Shown: piece after piece, positions 43,268-50,158 of the stretch
Layout: every line of letters begins with the position of its first letter
Position numbering within the stretch: the first letter of the stretch is position 1
Assembly (NCBI RefSeq): GCF_052072235.1
Contig: NZ_CM125436.1
Location: 1,668,001 to 1,732,000 of the forward strand
Reading direction: 5' to 3'
DNA length: 64,000 bases
DNA from: Brevibacillus_D fluminis_A
Lineage (GTDB): Bacteria; Bacillota; Bacilli; Brevibacillales; Brevibacillaceae
Program-made: the position numbers and the translations under genes
The notes under the pieces: generated by a model
What the model saw: only the letters and a program-made list of their open reading frames with translations
Told to the model about the DNA's origin: nothing
Databases searched by the model: none

Positions 43268-43489
43268 TTGAAAGGTAGCGACCAAACCAAACCTTTGTTG
43301 ACAAATCGCGAAAGAGAAGTGTTTGAACTCTTGGTCCAAGACAAGACGACAAAAGAGATTGCTGGTCAACTCTTTATCAGTGAAAAAACCGTACGCAATC
43401 ACATCTCGAACGTCATGCAAAAATTGGGCGTGAAAGGTCGATCGCAAGCGGTTGTTGAGCTGGTCCGACTTGGAGAACTGAAGATTTGA
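43268..43489 (+). CDS. gerE: Spore-coat regulator GerE (LuxR/FixJ helix-turn-helix)
   Basis: The 73-residue protein consists only of a LuxR-type helix-turn-helix. The stretch LTNREREVFELLVQDKTTKE continuing through KTVRNHISN and KLGVKGRSQAVVEL is almost identical to B. subtilis GerE. It regulates late mother-cell coat genes. The start is best read as TTG at 43268, giving the usual GerE length, with AAGGAGG 10 nt upstream; a GTG at 43259 would overlap that site. It lies downstream of sdh as in B. subtilis, though four genes are inserted between them. Confidence 0.93.
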   Translation: MKGSDQTKPLLTNREREVFELLVQDKTTKEIAGQLFISEKTVRNHISNVMQKLGVKGRSQAVVELVRLGELKI

Positions 43490-43503
43490 ACCGTGAAAAC
43501 CTA

Positions 43504-43546
43504 CCCTCCCTCTCCGTTTTTTGTGAGAAGGGAGGGGGTTTTTTTC
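43504..43546 (+). terminator. Terminator of gerE
   Basis: CCCTCCCT (43504-43511) pairs with AGGGAGGG (43529-43536), followed by GG and T7. Confidence 0.85.
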
Positions 43547-43587
43547 TGTTTGTGGGGAGGGGGCTTTCGCTTATTTTTTGGAACCGG

Positions 43588-43638
43588 AATTGTCGATTTA
43601 ACACTAATTCGGCAGACAGCAACAAGCTGCTCGTAAGA
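43588..43638 (+). repeat. Dispersed 51-bp repeat, copy 1
   Basis: This segment and 44600-44650 are about 80% identical and in direct orientation; both contain the exact 18-mer ATTCGGCAGACAGCAACA. In both, the same frame reads NTNSADSNKLL, so the similarity may reflect a shared coding or mobile-element origin. No transposase is visible. Confidence 0.75.
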
Positions 43639-43718
43639 AGTTGTTTGCCTCGAACATGTGGGGTTGATGCGTCCTCGGCGATCAGGGAGAATGGCAGTTC
43701 CCGTATAGGAGTATCCGG

Positions 43719-44105
43719 TTACATGTAGCTACAGGAAAATGAAATATCAAACCCTTCATTTATCCAGACATCACCATATCTTTTAACCTTAGCTTTGACA
43801 TATCTGGTCTTGCCATTTGTATTACCAATGTATGTGGCACGAATCATGTACTCGTCTCCAACTTTTTTACATTCGTGAATACGGAAATTCCAGATCCAGA
43901 GAGCACCATCAACCTTGGAGTTTTCATATTCTTGGCATGTATATTTTATGTGCTGTTCTAAGGTAAGCCTTTTGCGATACCAATGATCGAACCAATTAAT
44001 GAGATTCCTGATGGGCGAGTTCGGAGTTTTCTCTTCAGCAAGTGAAATGATGGGGGAGGCTTGCAAAAAACAAAGGAAAACGATTGAGATGAGTAATTTT
44101 TTCAC
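43719..44105 (-). CDS. Small secreted protein, duplicated family
   Basis: The 128-residue product starts at a GTG (44103-44105) after AAGGAGTGG. It has a signal peptide (VKKLLISIVFLCFLQASPIISLA) and a mature part with PIRNLINWFDHWYRKRLTLEQ, a Trp/Tyr-rich middle and a C-terminal Cys. The C-terminal ~80 residues (IRATYIGNTNGKTRYVKAKV) look like a small beta domain. A truncated, rearranged second copy is at 45511-45730. Just upstream, an 11-codon ORF (METIVQKEWYA) ends in a TGA overlapping the GTG start. Function unknown. The base composition is more AT-rich than the surrounding core genes. Confidence 0.72.
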   Translation of the reverse strand: MKKLLISIVFLCFLQASPIISLAEEKTPNSPIRNLINWFDHWYRKRLTLEQHIKYTCQEYENSKVDGALWIWNFRIHECKKVGDEYMIRATYIGNTNGKTRYVKAKVKRYGDVWINEGFDISFSCSYM

Positions 44106-44165
44106 GCATACCACTCCTTCTGGACTATCGTTTCCATGCGGAGTGGTGAATATTAGAAAGCAACT

Positions 44166-44243
44166 ATGCGGAACAACCGAATCGTTCAAACCGAGGGGCA
44201 GCAGCAAGTGGAACGGGAGGTAAAACACGGATTGAAAAAATAA
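44166..44243 (+). CDS. Possible 25-aa ORF
   Basis: ATG at 44166 opens 25 codons of charged, Gln/Arg-rich sequence (MRNNRIVQTEGQQQVEREVK) ending before a hairpin with T-rich tail. The ribosome-binding site (AGAAAG) is weak. It could be spurious; listed because a terminator-like hairpin follows directly. Confidence 0.25.
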   Translation: MRNNRIVQTEGQQQVEREVKHGLKK

Positions 44244-44269
44244 CATGAAAGAGTGCTAATCTCAAAATT

Positions 44270-44316
44270 GAAGGCGGTTGCTCTCTTGGAAAACGGGCAG
44301 CCGCCTTCTTGTTTCT
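44270..44316 (+). terminator. Terminator-like hairpin
   Basis: GAAGGCGGTTGC (44270-44281) pairs with GCAGCCGCCTTC (44297-44308) with one mismatch, followed by TTGTTTCT. The transcript it would end is uncertain. Confidence 0.6.
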
Positions 44317-44370
44317 GCAGCGCGGATCGATGAACAGGCTAAAAGTCGGAGTTCAGTAATTGTACATTGA

Positions 44371-44508
44371 CTCTCAGATGTCATTTTCGATGTCAATCAG
44401 GACGAGTCGGCAGAGATATGGGAAGAGCTGGAGGAGCGGATTTCGGCAGTCGTCCACCATTCGGATGGCATCGGCTGGGGTTTCACGACGGATCGAATGT
44501 TTGTATAA
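44371..44508 (+). pseudogene. C-terminal fragment of an unidentified gene
   Basis: From a stop codon at 44368 the frame runs 45 codons without a start, reading LSDVIFDVNQDESAEIWEEL and ending GWGFTTDRMFV, then TAA. Base composition and sequence look like real coding sequence, so this is probably the tail of a deleted gene. Family not recognised. Confidence 0.5.
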
Positions 44509-44599
44509 GCAGTTGAGATGGAAATAACAGAAGCGGACGCTACCAAAGAGGCTAGAAATCAAAATGAGGGGAGAGCTTTGGCGTATTTTCACAACTGGC

Positions 44600-44650
44600 A
44601 TTGTCGAATTAATACAAATTCGGCAGACAGCAACAAACTGCTCATAGGAA
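44600..44650 (+). repeat. Dispersed 51-bp repeat, copy 2
   Basis: See the copy at 43588-43638. This copy directly abuts the terminator at 44651. Confidence 0.75.
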
Positions 44651-44679
44651 AAACACCGAGACCATCAGACTCGGTGTTT
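44645..44679 (-). terminator. Terminator of the 28-aa ORF
   Basis: AAACACCGAG (44651-44660) pairs perfectly with CTCGGTGTTT (44670-44679); on the minus strand T continues for two more bases. It lies 19 bp after the small ORF. Confidence 0.82.
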
Positions 44680-44697
44680 CGAGAAAAGATACTAGGA

Positions 44698-44784
44698 TTA
44701 GGGATGGAAAATTGAACCGAGAGCATGAACAATATTGCCAAGTGCACGAAATACATTAAAAAATATCAGCTCAAAAAAATTCAT
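44698..44784 (-). CDS. 28-aa hydrophobic/amphipathic peptide ORF
   Basis: ATG at 44784 lies 8 nt after GAGGAGG and opens 28 codons starting MNFFELIFFNVFRALGNIVH and ending LGSIFHP. The peptide is hydrophobic with spaced polar residues and one Arg, like a membrane-active or small membrane protein. A dedicated terminator lies 19 bp downstream. The perfect ribosome-binding site and terminator argue for expression. It follows the GNAT gene by 60 bp on the same strand, so it could be co-transcribed. No homologue known to me. Confidence 0.6.
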   Translation of the reverse strand: MNFFELIFFNVFRALGNIVHALGSIFHP

Positions 44785-44844
44785 TGAAACATCCTCCTCT
44801 GAAATGATTTGCTCTTCGGTTTTTAATGATAGAAAGTCTATCGA

Positions 44845-45372
44845 TCACTTTGTACTAACCAAAGTTATGTTTTCAGAAGAGACAAGTTCAAATGGATTGA
44901 TCAACTTCGATTCAAGTGTATAGTCGTAGCGGATGAAGCCTTTATGATGAGCAATTTTGTCATAAAGAGCACGAGCAGTGAAATTGTCCTGGCGGGTTTG
45001 CCAGTACAGTCCAGAAGCTTTATGTTCTCGTGCAGCTTGAGCTACCCGTTCGATAAGGGCGCGGGCGACCCCATGCCCGCGAGCAGTTTCGTCAACGAAG
45101 AGGTCTTGCAGGTAGCACACATCTTCTTTCCAGATGGTGGGCTGAAAAACGTAGTGGGTGATACCGATCAAGTTTCCATGAAGATGCGCCCCGAAACCGA
45201 ATATTCGATCGCCAATGAGCAGGCGGTTCCAGATCTCGTCGTATGTGGAATCTGGGAGTTCTGTCTCGTAAAAGGCTTTGTAGCTTCGAGCCAATTCGTT
45301 CCAACGATTGCGATCCTCTGCTCGTAGCGGAGCGATGTCAAGCCTGATATGTTTGCTTGTTTTTTCAGCCAT
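44845..45372 (-). CDS. GNAT-family N-acetyltransferase
   Basis: The 175-residue protein has a GNAT fold with acetyl-CoA motif A (LFVDETARGHGVARALIERV, R-G-H-G-V-A) and the C-terminal ARALYDKIA motif B. Start chosen at the ATG at 45372 (MAEKTSKHIR), 12 nt after GGAGG; an ATG at 45402 has no ribosome-binding site. Substrate unknown. It stands within the AT-rich patch of small genes. Confidence 0.85.
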   Translation of the reverse strand: MAEKTSKHIRLDIAPLRAEDRNRWNELARSYKAFYETELPDSTYDEIWNRLLIGDRIFGFGAHLHGNLIGITHYVFQPTIWKEDVCYLQDLFVDETARGHGVARALIERVAQAAREHKASGLYWQTRQDNFTARALYDKIAHHKGFIRYDYTLESKLINPFELVSSENITLVSTK

Positions 45373-45510
45373 TTGAAAATCTAACCTCCTGGTTGTTACC
45401 ATAAAAGATTTAATACTTATGTTATCACGAATCTTTTACGTCATAAGGATACAGAACCTCGTTTGTTTACCAGGTCAGAGAAGATTGAAGTCAAAAGGTT
45501 GCTTTTGTAG

Positions 45511-45730
45511 TTGAGATTCTATGGAGGATTAGGATGTTTCCTGCAAGCCCTCCCCAGCATTTCACCTGCTGAAGAGAAAAAATCGAACCCGCCCATCAGG
45601 AATCTTATTAATTGGTTCGACCATTGGTATCGCAAAAGTTTAACTTTAGAAAGCCACGTGAGATATACATATGAGGAATATAAATATTCTAAGGTTGAAG
45701 GAAAACGATTAAGATAAATCATTTTTTCAC
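45511..45730 (+). pseudogene. Scrambled, truncated copy of the secreted protein at 43719
   Basis: Positions 45540-45698 encode, on the plus strand, a body closely similar to residues 15-65 of the 43719 protein (PIRNLINWFDHWYRKSLTLE). The start region of the same gene follows directly in opposite orientation (45702-45782 matches the 5' end of the intact gene in reverse). The junctions carry TTTCCT (45539-45544) and AGGAAA (45699-45704), so the body was inverted at a 6-bp inverted repeat. The displaced start region also reads GTG AAA AAA TGA, a stop at codon 4, and its ribosome-binding site is damaged. The C-terminal half is missing. Confidence 0.8.
45539..45704. repeat. 6-bp inverted repeat bounding an inverted segment
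   Basis: TTTCCT at 45539-45544 and AGGAAA at 45699-45704. Restoring the segment would rejoin CGTTTTCCT to the gene body as in the intact copy. Confidence 0.7.
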
Positions 45731-45888
45731 ACATACCACTCATTCTGGATTATCGTTTCCATGAGAATGGTGAATAGTATGTAGGTTTAACAAAAGAGAA
45801 ATTTACGCATGCAGAGGGGGAGGAAGTTCTCGGGAATGCTGTCGCTTTTCGCAGTCTCATGATTAATGGCCGTTAACGCCATGATAAT

Positions 45889-45919
45889 GCAAATATTCCC
45901 AGACCATTTGCACATACTA
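45889..45919 (+). promoter_or_regulatory. Candidate sigma-G promoter of the SASP gene
   Basis: CATACTA (45913-45919) fits the sigma-G -10 (CATNHTA), with an imperfect -35 GCAAA (45889-45893). An inverted repeat ATGGC-N7-GCCAT (45866-45882) lies just upstream. The gene is a forespore type. Confidence 0.5.
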
Positions 45920-45949
45920 TGGTCATCCAGGTGAAAGGAGTGGGTTATC

Positions 45950-46153
45950 ATGGCAAATCGGAATCAACGGTTAGTACCCCATGCGAATCAGGCGTTAGAT
46001 CAGTTAAAGTATGAGATTGCTGCCGAATTCGGCGTTGTTCTTGGTCCGGAAACATCTTCACGCCAAAACGGCAGTGTGGGTGGGGAGATCACAAAGCGTT
46101 TAGTGTCATTCGCGGAATCGCAATTGATACAAAACAACTTTCGGCAACGGTAA
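45950..46153 (+). CDS. Alpha/beta-type small acid-soluble spore protein
   Basis: The 67-residue protein shows the SASP signature: LDQLKYEIAAEFGV (around the GPR protease site) and GSVGGEITKRLVSFAESQL. SASPs coat and protect spore DNA and feed outgrowth. GAAAGGAGTGGG precedes the ATG. Its presence together with gerE confirms endospore formation. Confidence 0.95.
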   Translation: MANRNQRLVPHANQALDQLKYEIAAEFGVVLGPETSSRQNGSVGGEITKRLVSFAESQLIQNNFRQR

Positions 46154-46187
46154 AAAACAACCTCTTTTTACATAGCGAGACGGGGAG

Positions 46188-46231
46188 GAGCCACCGACGG
46201 ACGAAAAATCCGGTGCGGTGGTTCTTTTTTT
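46188..46231 (+). terminator. Terminator of the SASP gene
   Basis: GAGCCACC (46188-46195) pairs with GGTGGTTC (46217-46224), with an inner CCG/CGG extension, followed by T7. Confidence 0.88.
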
Positions 46232-46274
46232 CCCGTGTCTCCTATGCCATCATTTTAGATGGGGGCGATGAAGG

Positions 46275-47765
46275 ATGTTCCAGGATTTCAAGCTCGTCGG
46301 TGACCGGCCGGTCGCGATGCAAGTGAAAGAATACGTCAAACGTTTAATTATAAAAGGGGCGCTTCAGGCGGATCAGAAGCTGCCCTCCACACGAGAAATG
46401 AGCGGTCTGTTAAAAGTGAGCCGCAATACGGTCATTGCAGCGTATGAAGGTTTGGAGGATGACGGGTTCACGTATGCGATCCCTGGCAAAGGAAGCTTTG
46501 TCGCCGCTATGCTGGGCCAATTCGCCGCAGATAACGGAGGAGCTGACGGCTCCGCCACCTGGCAGATCGACTGGAAGGTAAGAATGAACGAGTATGCGGT
46601 CTCGGCAGTCGAGCTGGATCGGATGAAGCAGGGCATCCGCGCCCCAAAAGGGACCATTTCGTTTACGAGCATCGCTCCGGATGAGCAGCTGTTTGATCTG
46701 GGGGATGTAAAGCGAGCTTTTATGGATCGGATGGCAATCGAGGGGCAGGTGCTGCTCAACTATGGCTATGCCAAGGGCTACAAGCCGCTGATCGATTACC
46801 TGATGCGTTATATGGAAAACAAAGGCGTCGATCTGAACGGAAAGGATTTGCTGATTACAAGCGGGTTTACAGAAGGCTTTGACATCGTGTTGTCGGCCCT
46901 GCGCCCTTCTTCACGACGCGGAGCGGCCATCTGTGAAAATCCGACCCATCATACCGCGATCAAAAATTTGAAGCTGCACGGATTTGCGATCACCGGCATT
47001 CCGATGGAGCGGGACGGTATCGACGTGGAGCAGCTTGAGGCGGTCTTGCAGAAGCAGTCAACCGGCTTCGATCTGGCTTATTTGACGCCTTCCTACCACA
47101 ATCCTACAGGCATTGTCATGTCGCCGGCGAAGCGCAGCGCCGTTATGAAATTAATGATGCGCTATCAGGTTCCGGTGATCGAGGACGGATTCAATGAGGA
47201 GCTGCGCTACTCGGGAGCGCATGTTGCCCCATTGATCGCGACAGCCGGGCAAGGGAACGGAGTCATCTATATCGGCAGCTTCTCCAAGGTGCTGTTCCCG
47301 GGCTTGCGGGTGGGCTGGGTGCTTGGAGATCGGGCGCTGATCGATAATCTGGAGAGCATCAAGCGGGCACGGACCATTCATACATCAACAATCGATCAAT
47401 CGATCTTGTATCAATATTTGCTCAATGGAAATTTCGATAAATATGTTAAAAAAGCACGGATGGAATATAAGCGCAAATATGAGCTGACGAAGGCGTGCTG
47501 TGAGGCATACATCCCTTGGGCGCAATTGTCCGGCGACGGGGGCCTGCATTTGTTTCTTACGTTTCCGCCAGGCGTAAATACTCGCCAACTGCTGGAAGCT
47601 TGCACCGAACAGGGGGTTATTTTTACACCGGGAGACAAATTTTTTGTTCAGGAAGGGGAAGGGACGAATACCATGCGGCTTGGTTTTTCACGAGTAACGG
47701 ATGAAAATATCGTCCGCGGGACTCGGATCATCGGTGAACAGGCGCGCAACTTTTTTCAGGAGTAA
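46275..47765 (+). CDS. ddlR: MocR/GabR-type PLP-binding regulator, DdlR-like
   Basis: The 496-residue fusion has an N-terminal GntR-type winged helix (about 1-75: LPSTREMSGLLKVSRNTVIAAYEGLEDDGF) and a fold-type I aminotransferase domain with the PLP lysine in GSFSKVLFPG (Lys338). MocR regulators sense amino acids through PLP. The gene directly downstream is ddl, and in Brevibacillus brevis a MocR regulator called DdlR is known to activate ddl with D-Ala/D-Ala-D-Ala as signal. This gene is therefore very likely DdlR. The ATG at 46275 follows GGGGG. Confidence 0.82.
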   Translation: MFQDFKLVGDRPVAMQVKEYVKRLIIKGALQADQKLPSTREMSGLLKVSRNTVIAAYEGLEDDGFTYAIPGKGSFVAAMLGQFAADNGGADGSATWQIDWKVRMNEYAVSAVELDRMKQGIRAPKGTISFTSIAPDEQLFDLGDVKRAFMDRMAIEGQVLLNYGYAKGYKPLIDYLMRYMENKGVDLNGKDLLITSGFTEGFDIVLSALRPSSRRGAAICENPTHHTAIKNLKLHGFAITGIPMERDGIDVEQLEAVLQKQSTGFDLAYLTPSYHNPTGIVMSPAKRSAVMKLMMRYQVPVIEDGFNEELRYSGAHVAPLIATAGQGNGVIYIGSFSKVLFPGLRVGWVLGDRALIDNLESIKRARTIHTSTIDQSILYQYLLNGNFDKYVKKARMEYKRKYELTKACCEAYIPWAQLSGDGGLHLFLTFPPGVNTRQLLEACTEQGVIFTPGDKFFVQEGEGTNTMRLGFSRVTDENIVRGTRIIGEQARNFFQE

Positions 47766-47790
47766 CCATTTTCAGGAAAAATGAGGTGTC

Positions 47791-48726
47791 ATGATGAAGA
47801 TCGGCGTAATTATGGGTGGGATTTCCTCTGAGCGTGGGGTTTCTTTGCAGACAGGGCAAGAGATGATCAATCATTTGGATCGCAGCCGCTATGAGGTCGT
47901 TCCCATTGTGATCGAGCAGCGTGCGGATTTCATCGCACAGGTTCAGCAGGCAGGCATTGATCTTGCGCTGTTGGCGCTGCATGGCCAATATGGCGAGGAC
48001 GGCACGGTGCAGGGAGCGCTGGAGACACTCGGCATTCCCTATACAGGCAGCGGTGTCCTGGCAAGCAGCCTGTGCATGAATAAGCAGCTGTCCAAAATGC
48101 TGCTGAAGGCAGCGGGCGTGCATACGCCTGAAGGCCTTTACTGGCAGGGTGAGTATGAGCCGCAGGCGGTGGAGCAGCTGGGGTACCCGGTTATTGTGAA
48201 GCCGAATATGGGGGGATCAAGCATCGGCATCCAGCTTGTGCATCATGAGAAGGAGCTGCTGCCGGCTGTTCAGGAGGCTCGCCGTTTGGATCAGGTGATC
48301 TTGATCGAGCGCTATTTGAAAGGGACGGAGCTTACCTGCTCGATTTTGGATGGCGAGGTATTGCCGATGATCGGGATTCGCTCCGCGCATTCGGAGTGGT
48401 TCGATTACAAAGCGAAATACGAGAACGGCGGCGCCGAGGAGAAGGTAATCCAGCTTCCACCCGATACCATGCAGCGTGTGCGCGAGGCGGCGCTTGCCAG
48501 CTACCGGCTGCTGCAGTGCAAGGTCTATGCAAGGGTCGATATGATTTTGTGTCAGGATGTGCCTTATGTGCTGGAAGTAAACACCTTACCGGGCATGACG
48601 GCCAACAGCCTGCTTCCGAAGAGCGCAGCTGCAGCTGGTATAACCTTTACACAGCTGCTGGACCGGATTATTGCCAGCTCGCTTGGTGAGCGGAAACAGG
48701 AATGGGGGATGGTGCAAAATGGGTAG
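47791..48726 (+). CDS. ddl: D-alanine-D-alanine ligase
   Basis: The 311-residue ATP-grasp enzyme has MMKIGVIMGGISSERGVSL, LHGQYGEDGTVQGALE, NMGGSSIGI and the final catalytic segment VLEVNTLPGMTANS. It makes the D-Ala-D-Ala of the peptidoglycan stem peptide and is the target of D-cycloserine. It follows ddlR by 25 bp and overlaps the aminotransferase gene by 8 bp, forming a three-gene operon. Confidence 0.94.
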   Translation: MMKIGVIMGGISSERGVSLQTGQEMINHLDRSRYEVVPIVIEQRADFIAQVQQAGIDLALLALHGQYGEDGTVQGALETLGIPYTGSGVLASSLCMNKQLSKMLLKAAGVHTPEGLYWQGEYEPQAVEQLGYPVIVKPNMGGSSIGIQLVHHEKELLPAVQEARRLDQVILIERYLKGTELTCSILDGEVLPMIGIRSAHSEWFDYKAKYENGGAEEKVIQLPPDTMQRVREAALASYRLLQCKVYARVDMILCQDVPYVLEVNTLPGMTANSLLPKSAAAAGITFTQLLDRIIASSLGERKQEWGMVQNG

Positions 48727-49903
48727 AGAAGAGGGAACAGGGCAGTTTTTATCCTCGCGCGTACGGGATATTCGTCCATCGGGAATTCGCGCTTTTTTTG
48801 ATCTGAATGCAGCAGGCGGTGATACCATCGCCCTTGGAGTCGGAGAGCCGGATTTTGTTACACCGGAAACGGTACGGGAAGCGTGCATCCAGGCATTGCG
48901 TGAAGGTCAGACAAAATATACGTCAAATGCCGGCTTGATGGAGCTGAGGGAGGAGCTTTCGGCCTATTTTGCCAGAAGTTTCGCACTTTCTTATGATCCG
49001 GCGCAGGAAATCATCGTGACGGTAGGGAGCAGTGAAGCTGTCGATCTGGCGCTGCGGACCGTGATCAATCCGGGTGATGAGGTGCTGATTCCGGCGCCAA
49101 GCTATATTGCCTATGAACCGATTACCCATCTGCATGGCGGTAAAATCGTGGAGGTGGCGACTACGGCAGAGGAGCAGTTCAAGCTGACCCCGCAGGCGCT
49201 GCGAGCGGCGATTACGCCTCATTCAAAGGTGTTGATGATCAATTATCCGTGCAATCCGACCGGAACGGTGATGACAGAGCAGGATTGGCTGCCGATTGCA
49301 GAGCTTATTATCAAGCATAATTTGGTTGTGATTTCGGATGAAGTTTATGCCGAGCTGACGTATGGGAGAAAGCATGTCAGTATCGCCTCCTTGCCAGGCA
49401 TGAAGGAGCGGACGATTGTGATCAGCGGCTTTTCCAAAGCGTTCGCGATGACAGGCTGGCGGGTAGGCTATGCGTGCGGCCCGCGCGAGTTGATCGCCGG
49501 TATGCTGAAAATCCACCAGTACACAGCCATGTGTGCCCCTACCATTGCACAGATCGCAGCGCTCGAATCATTGCGTCATGGCTTGGCTGCCAAGGATGAG
49601 ATGATGGCGAGCTACAATGAACGCCGCAAGAAGTTTGTAGCAGGCTTGAATGCAATCGGGCTGGCCTGTCACGAGCCTGAGGGGGCTTTCTATGCCTTCC
49701 CATCCATCGCTTCGACCGGCATGTCATCCGAGCAGTTCGCGCTCAGGCTGCTTGCGGAAGCGAAGGTAGCGGTCGTGCCGGGACACGTTTTCGGATCGGG
49801 CGGCGAGGGCTTTATTCGCTGTTCCTATGCAACCTCGTCCGTCGATTTGGAGAAGGCGCTGGAGCGGATGGGAATGTTTATGCAAGCGATGCAGCCGGTT
49901 TGA
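48719..49903 (+). CDS. Class I/II PLP aminotransferase linked to ddl
   Basis: The 394-residue aminotransferase carries the PLP lysine in SGFSKAFAMTGWRVG (Lys240) and Asn in NYPCNPTGT. It resembles the PatA/AspC-like subgroup. Start at ATG 48719, which overlaps the ddl stop codon by 8 nt (ATGGGTAG), so translation is coupled. The coupling to ddl suggests a role in supplying or recycling a peptidoglycan amino acid, for example D-Ala or DAP-related; this is inference. Confidence 0.88.
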   Translation: MGREEGTGQFLSSRVRDIRPSGIRAFFDLNAAGGDTIALGVGEPDFVTPETVREACIQALREGQTKYTSNAGLMELREELSAYFARSFALSYDPAQEIIVTVGSSEAVDLALRTVINPGDEVLIPAPSYIAYEPITHLHGGKIVEVATTAEEQFKLTPQALRAAITPHSKVLMINYPCNPTGTVMTEQDWLPIAELIIKHNLVVISDEVYAELTYGRKHVSIASLPGMKERTIVISGFSKAFAMTGWRVGYACGPRELIAGMLKIHQYTAMCAPTIAQIAALESLRHGLAAKDEMMASYNERRKKFVAGLNAIGLACHEPEGAFYAFPSIASTGMSSEQFALRLLAEAKVAVVPGHVFGSGGEGFIRCSYATSSVDLEKALERMGMFMQAMQPV

Positions 49904-49949
49904 AATGATCGCGGTGAGTCGATGCGTGAATCCGATCGTTCAAAAAAAC

Positions 49950-49997
49950 AGAGGCAGTCTAGGACGTGATGATCTCGTCCATGGCTGCCTCTTTTTC
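49950..49997 (+). terminator. Terminator of the ddlR-ddl-aminotransferase operon
   Basis: AGAGGCAG (49950-49957) pairs with CTGCCTCT (49985-49992), with an inner GGACG/CGTCC stem, followed by T4. Confidence 0.88.
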
Positions 49998-50088
49998 GAT
50001 TGTTGTGGTTCGTCGGCTGGCCGGAAACGAATTTTATCCAGTTAATTGCGATGGTAATAGGCGGTTTTTTCCATGCAGAAAATAAAAG

Positions 50089-50116
50089 TTGACATTATAG
50101 GGTAGGGGGGTATAGT
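50089..50116 (+). promoter_or_regulatory. MFS promoter with a poly-G spacer resembling a CsoR/FrmR-family operator
   Basis: TTGACA (50089-50094) and TATAGT (50111-50116) are spaced 16 nt. The interval 50096-50115 reads, on the opposite strand, TATACCCCCCTACCCTATA, similar to operators of CsoR/RcnR/FrmR (DUF156) repressors. A second TATAAT at 50123 overlaps. Confidence 0.45.
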
Positions 50117-50158
50117 ATATGGTATAATCAGGAAATCGATCAGAATAGGAGAATGAAC

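Noticed and set aside
45539..45704. Phase-variable invertible switch
   Set aside because: The repeats are only 6 bp, no recombinase gene is nearby, and the displaced start has a stop at codon 4, so decay fits better.
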